Positions 1 to 11,118 of a stretch of DNA of 64,000 nt are shown here, one piece after another. Position numbers and translations under genes: made by a program. Where the stretch lies: assembly GCA_030015575.1 (NCBI GenBank), contig JASDDO010000016.1, positions 65,283,396 to 65,347,395 on the forward strand, in the 5' to 3' direction. Position 1 is the stretch's first letter, and each line of letters starts with the position of its first letter. The DNA comes from Agapanthus africanus (lineage: Eukaryota; Streptophyta; Magnoliopsida; Asparagales; Amaryllidaceae). The notes under the pieces are model-generated. The model ran no database searches and was not told the DNA's origin. It was given only the letters and a program-made list of their open reading frames with translations.

Positions 1-140
1 CCGTGCCCTCACTGTTAGGCAACACCAAGAGGGTCAAAATTGCCGATATTCCCCTGTTTTGTTTATTTATTAATTTTTTTATTAACAGGAAAAGAAAACA
101 AAATATATATACACAAAAAGGTCCCCCCCAAATTTAAGTG
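1..140 (-). other. N1 internal sequence downstream of ORF1
   Basis: AT-rich non-coding sequence corresponding to the stretch after ORF1 in N2 (about 41350-41480). Bases 122-129 are a C run, a G run on the element strand, matching the purine run after ORF1 in N2. No reading frame is supported. Confidence 0.5.
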
Positions 141-160
141 AAACAGTGTTTCCACTGTTT
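141..160 (-). other. Conserved GAAA-capped hairpin just after ORF1 (N1 copy)
   Basis: On the element strand, AAACAGTG and CACTGTTT form a perfect 8-bp stem closed by GAAA, a GNRA tetraloop. It begins 5 nt after the ORF1 stop (166-168) and is followed by a G run. The identical hairpin is at 41314-41333 in N2 although the flanking sequence has drifted. Confidence 0.7.
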
Positions 161-165
161 AAGCG

Positions 166-1098
166 TTAAAGTTTATAGTTGGGGGGAGAAAAACACAGTA
201 TCAAGCTATACAAGGCCTTACACAGGCCAAAGTTTAGTACCAACCATTCAAAAAATTTATCGTTATAAGGCGGCGGTTGGTGAAAGAACATGTTGTATAA
301 AGTCAGGAAGAAATGAGGTAAAGATAAGTGGTGTAATGGAAAAGATTTACGTCTAGATTTGTAGAGATGAAACAATAATGGTGAACGGAAACGAGAATGT
401 GGATGATTAGGAATGGGAAGAATGGTTACATTCTCGTATGGTATAAGAAGAAATGCTGGTGGTTCGACTTCTTCAGGTGGAGGTTGATTAATCACAAAAT
501 CCGTATCATTTGGGAATGCGAGTTCATCGGTGAAAATATCTTCGACACTTTCATCGATGGTCCGATTGAACGTTTCAATGTCAATAAGTGTCGAGCCAGA
601 ATTCAACACACTTGATTTTTCAAAAATAATGGAGGTAGGAGACTCGTAAGGCTCATCTACCTTATTCTCAAAAGAGTCTAAATCAAGTTGTTTTTCTAGA
701 ATTATCGAACTAAAATTATTGTATTGTGATTCATTAACACTTGCTATCATTAAAGGAAGATTAGAAGAAGAACCAGAGAAAGTGGGAGAAAGAAGTGGAA
801 TACGAACTTGAGGGTGGGAATGGAGTGTATAAATTAACATAATTTGTAATGAACGACGTGGAAAAAGCGATTGTGCTAATCTATCAACCCACTGAGAAAT
901 GAGGTTAAATCCCTCAAGATTTGTGAGAAAACATGGATACGTCGAACTTGGTAAACCAGACATTGAAAATGAAAGTGTAACGGTTTTTTTCAAGGTTGGA
1001 GTGAGGATGGAGGGAAGTGATTGAGGAAGGGTATCGGTTAAAGATTCATGAGGGTGTGTGCAGTCAATGAAAGGGATAGAATGAATTGGAAAATCCAA
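166..1098 (-). pseudogene. N1 ORF1, C-terminal part (unrecognised retroelement protein)
   Basis: Open frame of 310 codons. It continues the frame of 1254-2270 after two lesions seen by comparison with N2: a one-base deletion near 1278 and a GAG-to-TAG stop near 1119. The product is rich in acidic, Pro, Ser and Phe residues. It begins with the second copy of a D-F-P-I-H motif and ends in a hydrophobic segment (EWLVLNFGLCKALYSLIL) that could lie in a membrane. About 370 bp of its middle are missing from N2. I do not recognise a domain. Its position right after the leader is where gag normally sits, but no zinc knuckle or gag signature is visible. Function unknown. Confidence 0.6.
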
Positions 1099-1253
1099 CT
1101 CCTCAAGTAAAACTACTTCATCCTAATTACTCTCCTCAATACTCTCCTCAAAATTTAGCTTATCCATGCAATTCTCATCAATATCAAGACGCATATGAAG
1201 TTCGGGAGAAACATTTAATGATTCGGGATGATGAATTGGAGAGAAAAATTCAG

Positions 1254-2270
1254 TCAAATCTGCGGGTTCATCATCAAAATATTCCCAGCGTCAATATCCT
1301 TAATCATATGAAAATTAATTTTCTCAGACACCTCAACAAAAGCATGAATATACATCAATTTAGGTTCTAGAGTAGAGGTGTAGAGGTCAAAAGTATTGGT
1401 GATGGTTTCACTCGAAAGGGACCCTTCACAATCAGGTAAATCAAAAACTACGAATTCGCACAACTCATTAAACGTTTTATGTTCAACTGGTGAATCATTT
1501 GGAACACTTGATAGACATTCAAAACCGGAGTTGTGGGATTCAATTGGGGATGGATAGGTTTGATTTCGAAGGGTGTACAGCTCACTCTCACCACTCAAAT
1601 TCTCAATCTGTCCAACCACCTCATCAAAAATTGGGAAATGTGGAGCTAGTTGGAAACTAGCTACCGGGTCACTAAGTTGTATGAAAGCGGCCATGGACGT
1701 ATTCAAATCCATCGTCTGTTGGCATGACGCTACCCTAAAGACTTCCAAAGCCTGTTCCAGACTAGACATGGGTTGTGAAGGTGTTTTAGTAAAAGATTCA
1801 TATTTGTTTGGATACTGAAAACTCTCAAATGGCTGTGTAGAAGCAATGTCCATGGAAGGTGTAAAAGTTGGATAGGATGGACAAGAATATAATAGTTGTA
1901 CATGGGTAGGATCAACATTTGGATAAGAAGGTAAATGGAATTGTTGATCCAAAGAATTCGCAGTGGTGAAACGAGTGAAAGATCGGTTACGAGATTGTTC
2001 AATATGTTCAGCAATAGACATGGGTTTCGGAGTTACAACAGGACTCGAAAAAAGAGTATCAACGTAAAAAGGTGGTAAAGGTTGAAATGGTTGATACAAG
2101 GTGGATTGCGGAGTCCAATTGGTTGTCCTAAACGCGTCTATCCGATCTTTTAAAGAAATTTTGGGTATGGAGGGGTCGTTCGAAATACGACCAAAACAAG
2201 AACCGTAGAAAGTAATTTCTGGTTTTGGGTACCAAAGTTCGGCAAGAGTTTTGCGAGGTGGGGTACCCAA
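1254..2270 (-). pseudogene. N1 ORF1, N-terminal part (unrecognised retroelement protein)
   Basis: Frame of 338 codons starting MGTPPRKTLAELWYP. The start is chosen because N2 has the same first residues at 39615 and similarity falls away upstream. The protein is rich in Pro, Ser, Thr and aromatic residues up to about residue 170, then acidic. It ends early through a one-base deletion near 1278, where N2 reads ILDDEPTDLDEF. N1 and N2 agree at the protein level over about 330 residues, so this was a real coding region of the family. There is no recognisable gag, protease or polymerase motif. It could be a diverged gag-like protein or a captured host gene. Confidence 0.65.
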
Positions 2271-3376
2271 GATGTAATGAGAGAAAGGAGAAGAAAAAGA
2301 ATGTGATTTTTTTTGTAAAAAATTGTTTGTTTTGGAGTTTAGAAATTTTTGAAAGTGTTTTTTTTTGAAAAGAGTTTTACAAGAATGTATACGGACTTAC
2401 TTCAAAAAATCACAATTAAAACATGCACAATCAAACCTAGAGCTATGGTCTTCTAAGTCCACTAGACTGCTCCTAACTGTTCCAAAGTGACAAGTTGTGA
2501 GATATCCCTCAAATCGCCTCTTCACCGCCAATTGTGGCCAGATAAGCACAAATGAAGAAAGGAGGGTTCCGCTCACGAATCACCGTGAGACGGGCCATTT
2601 AAAATTACCTTTCTCACTTGTCTAGCCTAGGCACCACAAAGTCAGGTTTAGATAAACGAATGAATGCCCACAACCTTTCTCTGTCCTAATGAGCACGACA
2701 ATCCTTAATTGGCTGAGTCTAGATATTTTTTAATTAACTCAAGGGTGATGCATATGCTTTTTATTAATTTTTGGGGTCTTTGGAAGGGTAATGAAATCCC
2801 CACTCAATCTTAATTAGTGTTATAGCCCCTTAGATTCCGTATTTATTATGCAAAGTAGTAACACACCAAAAATCTAAAATACTTGCAAATTTAATTTTTT
2901 TTGGCAGCGCAAAGAATCTTGCACAAAAACAATTTATTGGATAGGAGAAAGAGAATCTGTGGAAAGAAACCTGCTGGAAATTTTTTTTTCAGTGGAGATG
3001 AGAGGAGATGAGAGGAGAATACAGAGAAATTCAACTGCTGACGTCACCAGTGGACCGCGCTTCCACGGTCCAAGCCTTAATTCTGCCGCGGTTCCACGGC
3101 TGAACAGTTGATTTAGATCTTCTGAATTTTTACCTGTGCTGAGTTGGTTCTGCTCTTTATGTTTAGATCCTCTGTTTCTGGATTTGTTCACTGAGTTACT
3201 CCAGATCTGAACCAGTCCTTCTTCCTTTCCTGCACAATTTGCACAAAAACCAATCACAATAACAAAATGATTTTATTTTATTTTTATTTTTTTTGTTTAA
3301 AATTTTTTCAATTTTTATAATTTTTTATTTTTAATTTTTTTTAAACCGAAATTACACAAAGAAAATAACTACCGTC
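2271..3376 (-). other. N1 5' leader (untranslated)
   Basis: Non-coding leader between primer site and ORF1, collinear with 38506-39614 in N2, including the stretches around TTCTTTGCGCTGCC and CTCACGGTGATTCGTGAG. It contains a GC-rich dyad pair at 3054-3102. A short frame at 2934-3257 has a counterpart in N2 but needs compensating indels, so I do not call it a gene. Confidence 0.65.
3054..3102. other. Paired GC dyad (N1 leader)
   Basis: Two CCGCGG-NN-CCGCGG-like modules (ACCGCGCTTCCACGGT and GCCGCGGTTCCACGGC) about 14 bp apart. This is a partly decayed version of the pair at 38759-38807 in N2. Confidence 0.55.
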
Positions 3377-3394
3377 TCCCCGGCAACGACGCCA
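3377..3394 (-). other. N1 primer-binding site, tRNA-Asp type
   Basis: The minus strand reads TGGCGTCGTTGCCGGGGA, which matches the complement of the plant tRNA-Asp 3' end at 17 of 18 positions. It is 2 nt from the LTR. Confidence 0.85.
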
Positions 3395-4219
3395 TTTGAT
3401 ATGTCAGAGTTTTTCTGTATTTAAATTTTCCGCGATCAAGATGGTGTGGCTTGGTAGCTAGCCGGTTGAGTACGGGTCGATCCACAGGGAGAAGGAATCC
3501 TTTTCTTCATGTTCTAACGAGTTAAATCCAATTAAGTTGTGTTTTGTTTTAAGATCAACGAATGAGACTAAGTTGATAAAAAGCTTGTTAGGGTTAGGAT
3601 TAGGTTAGCTCGAGATAGGGATCTGCTCACATCTTTCATTGCCTTAGTTGTGAATAAAGGTGTTAGGGTAATCGGCAACAACGGGGATTAGCACGACTAG
3701 GAAGAAACTTAGTTTCTTCCTTTTGGTCCTTGTCCGTCCGTTCTTGGCTCTTAACCCTAACCTCCAGTTAATTCAACCACAACCGGTCTAACTAGGGAAT
3801 CACCGCTATCATGTAGGATAGGGTGCCGTAGTGAGCGGATTATGGTTGAATTAAAGGGAGCCCATATTTAAAATTACTTGGGCAAAAAAAGGAGTGAGAG
3901 AGATTTCCTTCTCTCAAACCTTCCCTCTCCTTCCCTAACAAGTGAGGAATTACTCACTCATTAGAGAGATAACAATAAAATTCATTATAAGGAAAAAGCA
4001 GATAAATTTCTATTACTGGATTAATAATAAAAAATTACAGCTACGATAAAAAATATGCGAGATAAATAAAAAACTTACTTTATTGATGTCTTCTAAAAAA
4101 TGCATTACACTGGAATTTAAATTTAGATCTAGAAATTGAAAAGAGGTATAAAAATAAAGAAAGGCATCCTAAGAAAGGCACCCTAAAAGAGAAACCCTTT
4201 ATTTGGCTTTGAGCTCTCC

Positions 4220-4227
4220 TATTTATA
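4220..4227 (-). promoter_or_regulatory. TATA box of N1 LTR
   Basis: The minus strand reads TATAAATA in the context CTATAAATAGGAGAGC, conserved in both N2 LTRs (37569-37576, 44731-44738). It is the expected core promoter of the LTR. Confidence 0.7.
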
Positions 4228-4335
4228 GATAAGAAACCCTAGGTTTACATTCTGATCCAATCACTAATTTACAAAACTACCCCAAAAGAGCCGAGTCAAA
4301 GCACCGACACCGCCACCGACACGTGCATTGCACGA

Positions 4336-4383
4336 CCACGGAACCGCGGCAGAAGTGCCTGTTTGGCCGCGGTTCCGCGGCCG
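4336..4383. other. Paired GC dyad (N1 LTR, upstream of TATA)
   Basis: CACGGAACCGCGGC and GCCGCGGTTCCGCGGC are separated by about 17 bp, so the two modules also form one large inverted repeat. The same pair and spacing occur in the N2 LTRs. Confidence 0.75.
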
Positions 4384-4806
4384 TTTGGTGGATTCATGGG
4401 CCCATTTCTTCAGGGTTTCTTCATGTTGCTTTTATATTCTGTTTTCTTCACTTGGTTTCTCAGAATCTCTTCAATAGCCTTCCAGATTTCCAACAGTGTA
4501 GAATGATGTGAACTTTTGCCTTGAGCTCCGTGTTGATGTCTTAGATCTTGTGTTGCCCTTTTGCTTTGTGCATTAAAGTGTCTAAATGATTTTCCATTTG
4601 TTCCTTGAACCGGAAGGCAACATAATACGGGTTCATCTGTTGTTGGTCATAGTCTCACATTTGTAGCGACTTTTCATGAATTTCACTGTAATTAGCTGAG
4701 AAGCTATAACCTGCAACTATTTAGCAGACATGGATCAAAAGTACCTACTTATATGCAATGTGATTAAGAATGAGCGATATAAAAATGCAAAAATGTGATA
4801 TGAACA

Positions 4807-6517
4807 ACCATCCACCCGACTTCCCCCCGTAGATATAGATCTACTCACATTGGTCTTCGCTTGCCGAAGTCGATGACGCCACGCTTTGTCGCATCGGAAT
4901 CCACGCGAAGGTACCTACAATAACAACACATATCGCAACGCTACTAAAATCAAGTTCTGAAATCCAAACGGCAGGTGCATTGCTCATAGGTTAGAACTTA
5001 TACCCTACGCACACAAAACCAACCAAACAACCCTTATTGTTGATGTAAAAACATCCAACAACCAAATTCAAATCAAAATAGAAAAACTTAGCAATCAAAA
5101 TACGGAAAACACATCCAAAAATCACACCTAACTGTTCCCATATTTTGAATCAGGCCAAAAGTAGTTGCATAAACAAGTCTAGGGTAGTACAAGGTGTATA
5201 TGACCAACTGGACCAACCTAGACCCATACCCTCACAAAGTGGCCGGCCACATGGCCCTCAATTCCGGCAAGCTCCGCCCTCACCGCTCCACTGGGCTTCG
5301 TCCGGTCATGGTGGTCTCCTAGTGCCCTAATTTTGTCCCTGGTATTGTTTGGTTGTCTCATAAATCCCCCGGGTCATCCTAGATTCCTTGTAGGCATGCC
5401 AACCCTCATAAGACCGACATGGATCAAAATTCTAAGTTCGTGCATCGGGTTTAATTCTATGGTTCAGGTCAGGGAAACGTGTTACCATGGTTATGTAAAC
5501 ATTTACAACAGTTCCCAGATTTCACCTAAATTCATTACAGAAAAATCTAGTAGGACCAAGCACCTCTAAACAACTTCAGGCAACTACCTTACAAAATACA
5601 ACCCCCCGGTCCCCTACAGGGCTGAAGTCGCCGGATATGGCCCCCAATTCGCCGGCCAAAACCGGTGGGAAAGGGTTAGGGTTTCAGGTGAACACTTAGG
5701 GTCTCGAGGACAACACTACCACACTGTTTATTTTTATAGTGAACACTCGGGGTCACAGCAGGTTATCGACATCACAAAACGACACTCAAAATATGATATC
5801 TCACAAAACTAATCTAAAGGGAAGAAGTTATACCTCATTAAGGCCACTCAAGAAAACCCTAGCTTCTCAATGTCATCAAAATCCCACTTTGCATGGTCCA
5901 ATGTTTAGAGGAAGAGATGGGGATTAATATTTGTGAAGGGAGTATAAGGTTTTGTGGATTATTTGGAGATGGATCTAGGGTTAGAAGTGGTGGGTAGTGA
6001 GCTTGAGGAAGATAAAGAAGTAAAAAAGAAAATGATGGGGAAAGTGTAAGGCAGCAGCCCCCTCTCTCTCTCACTTATTCTCATACTCTCTCTCTCCAAT
6101 CATTCACCTATTTAACCCTTTTTCATTTCTTTTTCTTTTCTCTTTTAAATTTCAAAACCAAATCACATAATACCCATAAAACAACAAAAATACAACAACA
6201 TGTAACCAAATATAACAAGACATGGTGCACTAGCCATGGAAAACTGTAGAAACACGGATTTGGCTTAATTGCAATTAGTAGTGCACTAATTGTGTTTTTA
6301 TCCAAACTGCATATAATAAATTTTAAAAATACCAAATCCTTTAAATATATTATTAAATCAATAATTCATTTTAATTTCCGTTTATTTCATAGTTCTTGGT
6401 ATATATTTATACCCTTTTTCGAAAACCCCAATTTCGCAAATCGGGCAGTTTTCGGGAAATATATTATTTTAATATTAAATTCTAAAAATAATATTTTATA
6501 TTTTCTGAAATGTTACA
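4807..6517 (-). repeat. G4: chromovirus-like LTR fragment
   Basis: The minus strand begins TGTAACATTTCAGAAAATA at 6517 and aligns with the start of the G3 LTR (52534 leftwards), including a shared block at 4808-4920 matching 50970-51090 (ATCCACCCGACTTCCCCC). No purine tract lies to its right, so it is the 5' LTR or a solo LTR. It is inserted in C1, with flanking AGGAA (6518-6522) as one side of the target duplication. Its left part continues beyond N1, outside the window. Small frames inside are not supported as genes. Confidence 0.65.
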
Positions 6518-6736
6518 AGGAACCCCGATCCCATCTGTGATCTAGACATAGTCTTAGACAGTATCACCTGATCAGGGAGATGGTTGATTTCCGGGCTATC
6601 GAGGTCCGGAGAGTTGATAGGAAGAATTACACGGCGGATCCACTCACAGAGGCCAAAACCCCAGATACAATTTGAGAGTTTTTAGGACGTTGGGTATGAG
6701 ATACTACAACAACTGGCCTTAGTGCAAGTGGAAGAT
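6518..6736 (+). pseudogene. C1: 3' end of Ty1/copia pol and purine tract
   Basis: Aligns by eye with the reverse complement of 17669-17870 in C3: the stretch coding GGATCCACTCAC (the DPLT motif of the copia RNase H tail), then GTATGAGATACTACAAC, then the purine tract GTGCAAGTGGAAGAT directly before the LTR. Frames are interrupted. The 5' part of the element was displaced by the G4 insertion and lies outside the window. Confidence 0.65.
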
Positions 6737-8922
6737 TGTTAGTTATATGTATGCCTTAGAGGCCATTGTTGTACATGATTGTATATTACAATGGATTCTT
6801 GGACATATATACGGAGGACTTTCTTACTCGACATGATAGTATGCTATTTGGTTGCTCTTTATCTCAACATGTAGACTTGTATTATGATACTGCCTTTCTC
6901 TCACATATTGATAAACCCATTAGGATGAGTACTTGAATACCAGGACTATGATGGAGATCATACTAGTGGGGACAGGGTAGTCCATAAGTACATCGTTTAA
7001 TTGTTCCGAGTTGAGGGTGTATCGAGACGGGGCATCGATAATCTAGAGTAGACTAGTGTATATGCTTCTTGACCCATTTGATGGGCGATGGATTATCCTA
7101 TATCCATTGGTGTTTGACATCAAAGATGGTATACGGGTGCTCAATAGAGACTCGGTACACTGAACAGGGCTCACTGAGAACTCATAGATGGTATTATACC
7201 TAACGTCGGATAGCAGTTCTCTAGTGACACTGGTACATGTTAGTCTTTAGACCCGAGATCGTCATAGAGTCTTGTGTGATTCCCACTGTGCTTTGATTTC
7301 CACCATACCAAGTTCTAGAGAGCGTGCAAAACGGTGGTTTTTGGGTACAGTCCCGAGTCACATAGAGGCAATGAGCGATAGGAGGGGATTCGTCTCTCCT
7401 GGTATTGGGGGCTGATGTTGCGATGTGCTCGATTAGACATAATAGGAAGTCCCTGGCCAGGGCTAATACTGAGATTTACTGGTAAGTGTTATCATTAGTT
7501 TCTCGACCCGTTATGAGCCTCACATCGTCACGACTTATCAAGTTATTGGGGTCTGACGTTTACCACCCCTAAACTAGATATGCGACAAATCAGACGAAGA
7601 GACCGGGCTACACGGTAGTGTCAGTGTTGCATTCACAGGAGTATGACAAGCTTGCTTGTTGATCTTCTGATCGCTCAATACCCGGGTAGCCGTTACGTCC
7701 AGCTATTACTGCTGACGTCTTGTGGGTGACTACTATGATCATTACCTACTGCCAGCGTATTGACGAGTCATTAGAGTCCTACACAGAGGTTTCGTAGCTC
7801 ATGCGAAACGAAGTAGGGCACATATGTGATATGTGCGGGACCGAGATTAATACGTGTATGTGATACAGAATTCCAATCTCACGATATAGGTTATATGTGA
7901 TATAACCGGATTGTTGAACCAAGTGTTGATTCAATGATATGTTATATGTATATGTGATATGCATATGAATGAAATTAGTCGGTTGTATGTAATACAACCA
8001 GGTTATTAAATCAAGTGTTGATTTAATAATTTAATGTGTAATTATATATTTGATATATTAATATACATTAACTAATATTAGCTCACTTAAGAAAATATTT
8101 TCTTTTTGTACATTTAATATATATGTGATATATGTTAATGTATTCATTTTTGTGTCATGCTAGATGATACATTAGACATGTGTGTATGAGACTCATACCA
8201 TACTTAAGATAATGTGAGGTTTTAATTATTTATGGTAGATCAAAATTAGGTGAAAAATTGTCATGGTTGTGAAGGTTGTAGAATCTTGTGGTAACCATTG
8301 ACCTAGTCCACTAATTTTGTTTTACCTTAGATATTTATTAATCTAACCATTATCATAAGCCATGGTTAAGTGTCTACCTGAGTTATATATGTTATTTTCT
8401 CACCCATGATTGCAAAATTTAACCACTTAAGCTTCTTATTCATCTCTTTCCTAACTCTCTTGAGTTTTGAATGGGGTGAAAAGAAAAAGAGAAAAATTAT
8501 TCTAAAGTGTGCAAAATTCCTACTTCATCAATCTATACAAGACTAGCCATTTAGTATAGGTTGTTTGCTTCACTAATTCTCAATTAGTGAAGAGGTAGCT
8601 TGAGCTAGAGTCTCCTCGACATAGATCATTTTCGGTCTCGAAGACTTCAAACAAGCTTGTTCATTTTGCTTTGTGGAGCTAACTAGAGTCCGGGAGATCA
8701 TTACATGGAGCGAAGGGACTACTACACGGAGCTTTAGAAGTGAAGGACCAGTCTACAAAGGTTGTATTCCTCATTCACTTAGTGTAAAGTTGTTTACATG
8801 TTTGATAAACCCTAATTCCTCTAGTTAGATCCTTGGTTATTGGTTGCTTAACTCTCTAGGTTTTTTTAAATTTCATACTTGATGCCCTAGAAAACATTGT
8901 GAGGGTGCTAAAGAACCTTTCA
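6737..8922 (+). repeat. C1 3' LTR, Ty1/copia (2186 bp)
   Basis: Starts TGTTAGTTATATG after the purine tract and ends CTTTCA. It aligns with the C2 and C3 LTRs over most of its length. It holds the paired dyads (7910-7935, 8003-8029) and a GGTAAGT splice-donor-like site near 7480. It is followed by CGACT (8923-8927) and then C2 leader sequence in the opposite orientation, so C1 is inserted in C2. Confidence 0.8.
7910..8029. other. Paired long dyads in C1 LTR
   Basis: 7910-7935 is an imperfect dyad centred on GTG. 8003-8029 has perfect 12-bp arms, TTATTAAATCAA and TTGATTTAATAA, around GTG. Between them is a smaller dyad, GGTTGTATGTAATACAACC. Counterparts occur in C2 and in both C3 LTRs. Confidence 0.7.
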
Positions 8923-9131
8923 CGACTAGCCTAATCCAATCGCATCACATGCTGCAGATAAACACTAATCAGCTACCGCACACTACGCCCTGACATGGTC
9001 AATAAATGCAACACGAATACTAAATAGTCCTTATCTGAAATGACGGAGGGCTACATTTGGTTTTGAAGAAAACATATTAATGTAATGAACTCGATATCCT
9101 TGTAGAATCTTGTGATTTTAGCATTTGCTAG

Positions 9132-9230
9132 TTTTGCTAAAGAGGTCACTCCCGGTGAAGGGATCTCGGCTCTTTCCTCATCGAATGAGGTGCTGGATAT
9201 TCATCAAGGAATACCACTATGCAAATCAAG
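9132..9230 (-). repeat. Duplicated hairpin module, C2 copy 1
   Basis: About 100 bp holding CCTCAT-CGA-ATGAGG (perfect 6-bp stem) and TCCC-GGTGA-AGGGA. Copy 2 starts 148 bp further on. Homologous pairs are in C3 and C5. Confidence 0.65.
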
Positions 9231-9279
9231 AACTAGAGAAGCTATCAAAACGAACCAAGTAGGTTGTAGTATTTTCTAG

Positions 9280-9379
9280 TTTTGTTAAAGTGGTCACTCC
9301 CGGTGAAGGGATCTCATCTCTTTCCTCATCGAATGAGGTGCTAGATATTCATCAAGGAATACCACTATGCAAAGCAAGA
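9280..9379 (-). repeat. Duplicated hairpin module, C2 copy 2
   Basis: Second copy, close to copy 1, with the same CCTCAT-CGA-ATGAGG stem. Confidence 0.65.
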
Positions 9380-10871
9380 ACTAGAGCTACCTTTTGAAAA
9401 AATTGATTCTACAATATCTTTATGTTTCTTTTCTTTCCATTAATCTCATTAATGAATTCCCATCATTTATGTTTCCCTAAACATCAAAGAAAAGAAACGA
9501 AAATAGAACATACACTTATGCCATCCGCATTCGCCACGGGGCCCCGTCATGCACCGTTAGGTTACTTAACTAACGGCAGAGCGGGGCTGGATTAGCGCGG
9601 GTGCAAAATATAAGCAACATTTATTATATATAGCATTCGTCTCATGTGGTTATATGATCACATCACAGAACTCAAGCAGCAAAAGTCAACATATGAAATA
9701 TTGGATATAGTATAAGATCCGTGCTTTAAATTCAGCCAATAATGAAAAACACGGATTCCACGGTCTTGATGAATAGCCAAACCCACATCTCTAAACCCCT
9801 ACGAGAGTGGAAAGCAATCCTGCCAATTCTAGAGTTAGGAGACCCGGTCTCGACACCTCGAGATGGTCTCCCACTAGACTCTAGAACCCGGTTACTTGTG
9901 CTCCCCGCTTTGGGTCTATCCTAATGCGGAAAAGTAAATAATATACATCCATGGTGACATCATCCTCAACCCGGAAGTATCCTAATAAAAGAATATTACA
10001 TACAATTTGACATGAATGAAAATTGAAAAACTCTCATCTCACGCAAAAAACCCCGGCTATTCAATAACGACGATCTAATATAACATATCACAGCAACACA
10101 TAACATCATATGTCATCAACGTAAGTAAATATTCGTATCTTGAATGTCGTTGACATATAGTAACGAGATCGGGGATACCCCACCTATTACACTTACGGTC
10201 ACAGAAAAGAAATGAAAAACTATAATATTTAGAATCCATGTTATCCTTAGACATCATAAACCCGGAATATCTCATATTCCGAATTTCATGTCTAACCCTA
10301 TAAACCTTGCATTTTAGTCTCAAATCGAAAAGACTTTTCAATAACTTAGTCGGATAATTCAACAAGATTCCCGACTACCTAATCGAATGCTCATCGGGAA
10401 CTTTAGTAGATGGCCGCACCCCCAATGCCATCGACGAAGTGCACTTAGGCAGAACACCGTGGCCGCGAGCACCCGAGTGGATGCTTTTAGCAACGGGGTT
10501 CTCCTATGGTCACTTGGTCGGGGCTATAGGGCGTGACTATCTAGTAGTGTTGCCCGGCAAGTGTTTGCGTACTATACGTGGTTGGACGGAGTTTTGATTC
10601 GAATCAAAACTCCGTGGCAATCGATGAACCGAGGCTAAAACGCTAGATTTACCATACACTAATTAGTTTTCACAAAACTAGTTATTGTAGATTCCAAATA
10701 TTGTATCACATATCATCATAATCTAGACGACATTAAACATTTTGATCGATTTATTAAACACCCACAAATCATAGAGACCTCAACAACTTGAGCATCACTA
10801 AAAACACCTAGAAAGTGCCAAATATGACAATGGAGCAGCACAAGAAAAATGATCGCATAATACCTCAAACA

Positions 10872-10921
10872 TGCGGCGGAATTGCGGCCAAACTTGGGGA
10901 TAGGCCGCGGTTCCGTGGCAC
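10872..10921. other. Paired GC dyad (C2 leader)
   Basis: GCGGCGGAATTGCGGCC and GGCCGCGGTTCCGTGGC about 15 bp apart, roughly 200 bp downstream of the primer site, the same place as in C3 and C5. Confidence 0.6.
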
Positions 10922-11105
10922 TTTGTGGGAATTGGGTCCTCTTTTTTCTTGGGACTCTGTAAAATACCCTGCATGATTTTCTGCATATTTTTAATGTCAA
11001 AAATTTCAACTTTTGAAAAATGGACAGAAACTTAGTAAAAATGCGGGTTTCGAAACACGATCGAACACTTTAACGTCTTAAAGACTTCCACTAATGTTCT
11101 AGCCT

Positions 11106-11118
11106 GGCTCTGATAACA
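11106..11118 (-). other. C2 primer-binding site, tRNA-Met type
   Basis: The minus strand reads TGTTATCAGAGCC, one mismatch from TGGTATCAGAGCC, directly against the LTR. Confidence 0.75.

Larger units (their letters stand above)
1..4806 (-). mobile_element. N1: non-autonomous Athila-like LTR retrotransposon, truncated by the window edge
   Basis: Read on the minus strand this gives LTR (4806-3397), tRNA-Asp-type primer site, about 1.1 kb leader and a long broken reading frame running to 166. The rest lies left of base 1. It is the same family as N2 (36971-47167) in opposite orientation: the LTR, leader, ORF1 and the hairpin after ORF1 all align by eye. The right end is CA at 4805-4806, followed by flanking ACCAT (4807-4811), the presumed target duplication whose partner is outside the window. 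N1 interrupts a G4-type LTR. No reverse transcriptase or integrase is visible in the part seen. Confidence 0.85.
3397..4806 (-). repeat. N1 5' LTR (1410 bp)
   Basis: Bounded by TG (3397) and CA (4806). The minus strand begins TGTTCATATCAC and aligns along its length with the N2 LTRs. It has a TATA box on the minus strand at 4220-4227, a GC dyad pair 110 bp upstream of it, and near its 3' end the motif GTGGATCGACCCGTACTCAA seen in Athila-type LTRs. Confidence 0.85.
8923..11105 (-). other. C2 5' leader, long and non-coding
   Basis: No supported reading frame. Conserved blocks shared with C3 and C5 are the duplicated hairpin module (9132-9379), an inverted repeat around ACCGTTAGGTTACTTAACTA (9550-9575), a block around AACCCGGTTACTTGTGCTCC (9885-9905), and a GC dyad pair near the primer site (10872-10921). 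Confidence 0.65.

Noticed and set aside
2934-3257. Short frame in the N1 leader with a similar frame at 38615-38812 in N2
   Set aside because: The resemblance needs compensating indels and follows nucleotide similarity of the leader; no start-codon conservation.
9132-9379. Spaced repeats resembling a two-unit CRISPR
   Set aside because: Only two units of about 100 bp within a copia leader in plant DNA; the hairpin module explains them.
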